DNA of 64,000 nucleotides from Sphagnum compactum (Eukaryota; Bryophyta; Sphagnopsida; Sphagnales): NCBI GenBank assembly GCA_965153455.1, contig OZ234503.1, positions 3,100,001 through 3,164,000 on the forward strand. The letters are read 5' to 3'. Below are positions 60,101 through 64,000 of the stretch, piece by piece. Each line of letters opens with the position of its first letter. Position 1 is the stretch's first letter. The translations under genes and the position numbers were made by a program. Below the pieces are notes generated by a model. That model saw nothing but the letters and a program-made list of their open reading frames with translations, was not told the origin of the DNA and searched no databases.

Positions 60101-63100
60101 TTGATACTAGTCTTTTGATGTTGCTTAATCTGATTTTACTGCTTCCCTCCCTATATTTCTGTAAGTGCTGTCAGTTGATAATGCACCGTTGCCAATAGAA
60201 TGGTATCACTTGTTGGTCTATGCAGGTGTACGCAAACTTTTTTGCAATTGTCATACTACTGTCAGGAGGAGGACTTGCAGCATATGGTGAGTCCCATTTC
60301 CCAGTATCTTTATCCTTTAATCCTGCTCAATCCTTTTCAGGTTGACTTACATTGCTTAGTATTGAGAAATATGCAGTACTTTTGAACTATTATCTTTGTG
60401 CTTGAGTTTGGCTGTAGTTGAAGCGATTAGAAGGATTATTCCCATCAAAATATTAATGAAATTTGATGTCTGAAAAGGTTTAATTTTTTATATGTCCAGC
60501 CAGCTTCTGTTTCTGTGGCCTCAACTTGCTCATGCCAATGTACTGGTTTTCTTTGCATTGAAGAGTAGGCTGCATGGTCCGGCAGCCATGTATATCCCAA
60601 CTTGAATCTGTTTCGAAACATCACTTGTAAATTAGTATCCTTGTCATCTGGAGGGGACTCCTTATTCATCTAGAGCACAGCTTACAGGAGGCACTCACTC
60701 TGTTCTTTATGCCAGAGAAGTTTGTTTGACTAGGGGCTGACATCACTTGCCAGTTGAGTGTGGAAACTTGGATACTTTGAGAGAGAATCATCTTGATATG
60801 TGACAATTTGATTGAGTCATGCTATTCCAGGGATCGACTCACTTATTGAGTTTATCAGGTGGTGTTAAGTGAGAATTATTCCAGTATGATCAAAACCACT
60901 TTCAGGATTTTTTTAGCTTCTGGGTCACTATAAATAAATTGAGACCTCAGGAGGTCCACCTAGGTTGAAGGTGTAAGCAAGATTTTACTCAGGGGCACTC
61001 AATTTTTCCAGTATGTTGCAAGTGTTCACAATATGTGGCATTTAACGCTGGCAGGCCTACTGCTATACAACAAGATGTGTAGAGTAAAGACAAGCAAGGC
61101 ATCTGCAGATATTCATAAGGTGAATCTCCCATTTCAGAATGCCCATAAGTGGCTCTTATTCCACTGATGATGTGCAGTTGCACCCTCTGGAATGTGTAGT
61201 TTTCAGATGAACACCATAGTTACTTTGGGGTGTTCACCTGCCCATGTTTGTTTTGTAGTACTGATATGTGATTCAAATGGCACTCCAGGTAGCAGGATTA
61301 GCAGTGGCTTCAGTGGTGTGCTTCTCCCTTCGAGCATTTGTAGTGCTCTTCTTTGACAACCCTGTAAGCTTCTACTTTTGTTGACTGGATTCCATCCTCA
61401 CCAAAGTTATGTTAATGTTTCTGGCTTAGAGTAAGCTTTTGAGAAAAGCTTATAGATTTCTAAGGTTAGACCACTGCATCCACATTTAGGGTTACATTTC
61501 TACAATATGCAACTCCAAGGAGGGCTTGTGGCTTTAGCAGCTCAAGGTCAACGAACTAGCTCGCAAGTTTTTCTTTTTCCTTGTCAGCATTAAACTGTAA
61601 ACTAGGTACACAACAAATCTGTGAAAGCCTTTCTGAAAAGGAATTTTATGCAACTCGGTTTTGAGAGCTTGGCAATGTTATTTCTATGACAGTCATCGTT
61701 TAAGATTTGCACTGGTTACATATCTAAAGTTTCAGAGCTGCTGATGTCCAGTGTAGCAATCTCCATTAATGTCTCTTGAGATGTGGTGGAAGCAGTTTAT
61801 CAACATATGGGACTTGGAGCATGTCAAGAGTCAATTGCATCCACTGCTTACCTTTCTTTATTATGTGATAGGTTTTTCTCTCCTGCCTCTCTCTTTCTTG
61901 ACTGCACTAAGATGCGCCACTTACTGCTAGGATAACTGCTTACTAGACTGTGCATTGTTTGATAGAAAAAAAACTCTTCGAATGCACTTTATGGTAATGT
62001 CTTAGATAGGTCTCTTTTTGAATGGTAGTAATGGGAATCATCTTCTTCACTTGTTAACTAGTGTCACAATGTAAGGAGGTGCAGATGAATTGCTGACCTT
62101 TCATCTGGCCTTAGTAGTCTATTCAACAAAATTGGAAGGATACTGCAACAGATTGGTGATGCATTGTTTATTGTCCCTTGGTGTGGTCACAGTTGACATG
62201 CTCTTACATGCAATTTGGCTTCAAAATGCAGGAGAAGCAATACCCTCAATTGTCGTGCTGTGGGTTATGAGAGATATGCCCCCTCGATCAAGGGATCCTA
62301 GTCTTCATGGTTGCCCGGTGCCAGATGATTCAATTGAGAATGGCCTTGAGCAAGCCTTGATACCAGACACTGGGTTCATGCCTCAATGGATAGTGTCACC
62401 ATCTGGCCGACAATATCTGGTAGTTCCAGGTCAACCTTCCAATGACATCACTCTGCAAAAATCTGAGGTACAGATCCCCAGAAGACTCTGATATTGAATG
62501 AATATTGGCAAAGACAAATCCCTGCCCTTTTTCTGCATGTGAGATTTTGGGACTTCATACATAGTGGAGTTTAAGCTGCTCTCCTCCTTTCCTCTTTGGA
62601 CATCTCTCTTCACCTGTCCTCTTGTTGTAACCAAATGGGACTTGGGTCCTATGGACAGGTGATAACAACTCTACCTGTACATCATACTTTTCTATAGAGC
62701 TTTCACTAGATGCCCTAAGCTTCCAGTTTCTCCATCCTTCGTAGCTTAATCTCCATTGTATCCTGATTCCAGTCTGCAAGCCCTTTGAGCTTGGAGTTCA
62801 AACTGTAATTTTGATTCTCTCAGTGAGTATCTCTTTTTTTTCATGTATTTTGTTAGGATCCTATCTTTTTTTCACAATATAACCAATAATTTTGTGATGT
62901 ATTCGGAAGAAACATATAGATAAGTTGTCTCTCCTCTGTAATATGTTCAGTAATTCTAGAATAATGGCAGTTGACTGGTCATTAGACAGGATAAAGTACC
63001 TTTGAGACAGCACATCCATTGTTCATGTTTTTCTCTCTTTCTTCTTATGTTCAGGTCAAACTTGATGGTCTTAGGACTAAGATATTTCTGCACACAGGAA

Positions 63101-63105
63101 CTTAA
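57120..63105 (+). CDS. TOM1/THH1-like (DUF1084) seven-TM protein, 13 coding exons
   Basis: The exons join into one open frame. They are 57120-57218, 57542-57592, 57722-57755, 58455-58541, 59216-59267, 59420-59585, 59898-59993, 60226-60286, 61055-61119, 61289-61363, 61796-61871, 62232-62467 and 63055-63105. Every phase matches, giving 382 residues. Without the last splice the frame instead stops at 62491 (373 residues). Seven hydrophobic segments fall at about residues 12-33, 51-70, 85-107, 159-180, 196-220, 238-262 and 272-298. An acidic loop (EEEEEDEEN) and the phrase FLLLLSFWVDLCHQ lie after segment 3, and VVLWVMRDMPP after segment 7. This wording is that of the plant At3g59090-type proteins, which carry the TOM1/THH1 domain and have been listed as candidate G-protein-coupled receptors. 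A membrane location follows from the segments. The biochemical role is not known, and family membership does not prove viral-host or receptor function. Intron 2 appears to start with GC. Confidence 0.85.
58008..58346 (+). repeat. 173-bp tandem duplication inside intron 3
   Basis: GGAATCTTAGTACTGTGG at 58008 and GGAATCATAGTACTGTGG at 58181 begin two copies, each ending in an AATCAGGTTAGGTTG phrase. The copies differ by scattered substitutions and small indels. Confidence 0.85.
58622..58899 (+). repeat. 149-bp tandem duplication inside intron 4
   Basis: TTTCTATGGTTCCATATGGC at 58622 and TTTCTATTGTTCCATATGGC at 58771 begin two copies. Both run through AAGCATGTTGGAATAGCAT and CACCTAAACACCAGTAAGTT. 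Several differences and small indels separate them. It is unrelated to the duplication in intron 3. Confidence 0.85.
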
Positions 63106-63200
63106 TGAGTCTCCTGGTAAGTTCATGGTTTCATTCTTTCTACTATATTGACTAGTTCCTGTTGTGGTTCTGTTTGCAGGCAGTGAAAGACAGCACTGGT
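63055..63200 (+). other. Possible 3' terminal exons of the 7TM gene
   Basis: A strong pyrimidine-tract acceptor ends at 63054. The exon 63055-63116 ends in CTCCTG|GTAAGT, and the next acceptor is TTTGCAG at 63179. If used, the stop at 63103-63105 lies only 11 bases before the last junction, which would spare the transcript from nonsense-mediated decay. A stop at 62491 followed by two further introns would not. This is why I prefer the longer, spliced end. A poly(A)-signal-like AATAAA sits at about 63836. Confidence 0.5.
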
Positions 63201-63329
63201 TAGATGCTCATTTCCATGTTTCAGAAGATACGTCTGTCCTTCAAATGTAAAGGTCCTTCACAAATTTCTCAACCCGTGGCTAATGTATTTGCAATTTGAG
63301 GAGCTAAAGACAGAACAGGAGAAGACATC

Positions 63330-63620
63330 TCATCCCCGAGCATGGTTGCCTTTCAAAATTATGTGAGAACATTCCATGGACTCCTTCGGATTGCAGGCTT
63401 GTGGTCTGGAACACACAGATAGTTTGAGCTTCTCAGAGAATTTGGGAGCCATGAGGTAGGGGATACCAAACCATGGTTTGTTAAACAAACCAAAGTCAGC
63501 AATTGACAAATGTGTATTGTCTCTCCCACACAGCAGCTTTATATCATTGTGTATAATATCTTTTCGGTTCATTCTCTCTAGGAGAGAGTGTGTAGTCTAG
63601 TCTTCATAGGATGTTCATAA
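63330..63620 (-). pseudogene. Protein-kinase fragment, antisense to the 7TM gene's 3' flank
   Basis: The minus strand reads RKDIIHNDIKLLCGRDNTHL, SIADFGLFNKPWFG and IPYLMAPKFSEKLKLSV. These correspond to the kinase catalytic loop (HxDxK), the DFG motif and the APE segment after the activation loop. The asparagine expected five residues after the HxDxK lysine is absent, APE is APK, the activation loop is very short, and the text after about residue 52 loses kinase character. The ATP-binding lobe is missing. It is a broken serine/threonine-type kinase piece; the subfamily cannot be told. Confidence 0.55.
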
Positions 63621-64000
63621 TTCTTTCCATAGGCTGGCAGAACTTGTGAAATTTGATTTTTCCATGTGAATACATGTTGATCTTCATGCTTGGGCAGGAG
63701 CCTTCCTTTGTGTATTGATTTTCTACACATCAGCTTAGATAAGAGTCAGAAAATTGAAGGTGGGCACATCTTGTTGCGGGGACAAAACTCTAGAAGTCTT
63801 TTTTGGACTTTATTTTGGGAGCTTAGTTCCAATGTGAATAAAGAGGTATATATCCAGCTATCTATACCTGACAATTTCTGGTGCATGTGACCAGGGTTTT
63901 CAGATACCCAAATCTCTGTTGAAATTTGAAACTATCTTGGAAGACCAAGTTTACTGGTTGATGTCAAATCATAATGCAGCTATTCTGAAGTACAAGTCTC
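63621..64000. other. Window end, no further gene seen
   Basis: A plus frame at 63690-63890 is open for 66 codons without recognised motifs. It may be the 3' untranslated region of the 7TM gene or intergenic DNA. Confidence 0.35.

Noticed and set aside
62090-62231. Open upstream extension of the last 7TM exons (from 62090) as coding
   Set aside because: The family reading begins exactly after the GCAG acceptor at 62231, and the preceding exon 61796-61871 supplies the seventh membrane segment in phase.
1-64000. CRISPR arrays, operons, Shine-Dalgarno sites or bacterial-type terminators
   Set aside because: None seen. Intron structure and repeat content are those of a plant nuclear genome, and the tandem arrays present lack unique spacers.

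Overview
This looks like a nuclear segment of a land-plant genome. The only intact gene is a plant-type seven-membrane-segment receptor-like gene split into about 13 short exons by introns with GT/GC-AG borders. The rest is long, AT-rich, gene-poor DNA full of decayed plant transposons. The remnant types (ZNF862-like hAT, Ac-like hAT, L1-type LINE, CACTA and Tourist-like MITEs, tRNA-headed SINEs) and the compact gene beside a desert of about 55 kb would fit a non-flowering plant (bryophyte, lycophyte or fern). The species cannot be fixed from the sequence, and no prokaryotic gene organisation is present.

Layout. 1-13.1 kb: AT-rich DNA with a few GC-richer blocks, a short array of W-box-like sites (5.86-5.99 kb) and a near-perfect hairpin (11.2 kb). 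13.2-13.4 kb: a small inverted-repeat element. 13.8-14.8 kb: a TATA box, a GC-richer leader and one convincing first coding exon of a gene I cannot name. 16.25-20.56 kb: a segment of about 4.3 kb bounded by inverted copies of a doubled 15-bp motif, holding a decayed GIY-YIG nuclease with an upstream lysine-rich ORF (minus strand) and the C-terminal half of a PIF1-like helicase (plus strand). This is the most unusual part. 20.6-33 kb: AT-rich desert with a SINE flanked by target duplications, a degenerate MITE, a ~190-bp repeat trio and a large GTAG/TCTG simple-sequence expansion inside a dispersed repeat. 33.6-37.7 kb: a decayed LINE (endonuclease plus reverse transcriptase, minus strand) interrupted by a CACTA-type MITE with an exact 3-bp duplication. 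38.1-39.9 kb: a CCTAGGTAG-type degenerate satellite split by a foldback element. 43.4-45.2 kb: a decayed ZNF862-like hAT transposase. 46.5-46.9 kb: a Tourist/Harbinger-like MITE with TAA duplications. 50.0-50.9 kb: a second, different hAT transposase remnant on the minus strand. 53.8-54.2 kb: an eight-copy 55-bp minisatellite with an embedded dyad.

56-63.2 kb holds the working gene. It encodes a protein of about 380 residues of the TOM1/THH1-like (DUF1084) seven-transmembrane family, close to the plant candidate-GPCR type of Arabidopsis At3g59090. All its splice phases were assembled by hand and are consistent, including one apparent GC-AG intron. Its introns carry two separate local tandem duplications, and a broken protein-kinase fragment lies antisense beyond its 3' end. 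Apart from this gene and possibly the 14.7 kb exon, the coding traces are pseudogenes with stops and frameshifts. I see no set of genes acting together in a pathway.
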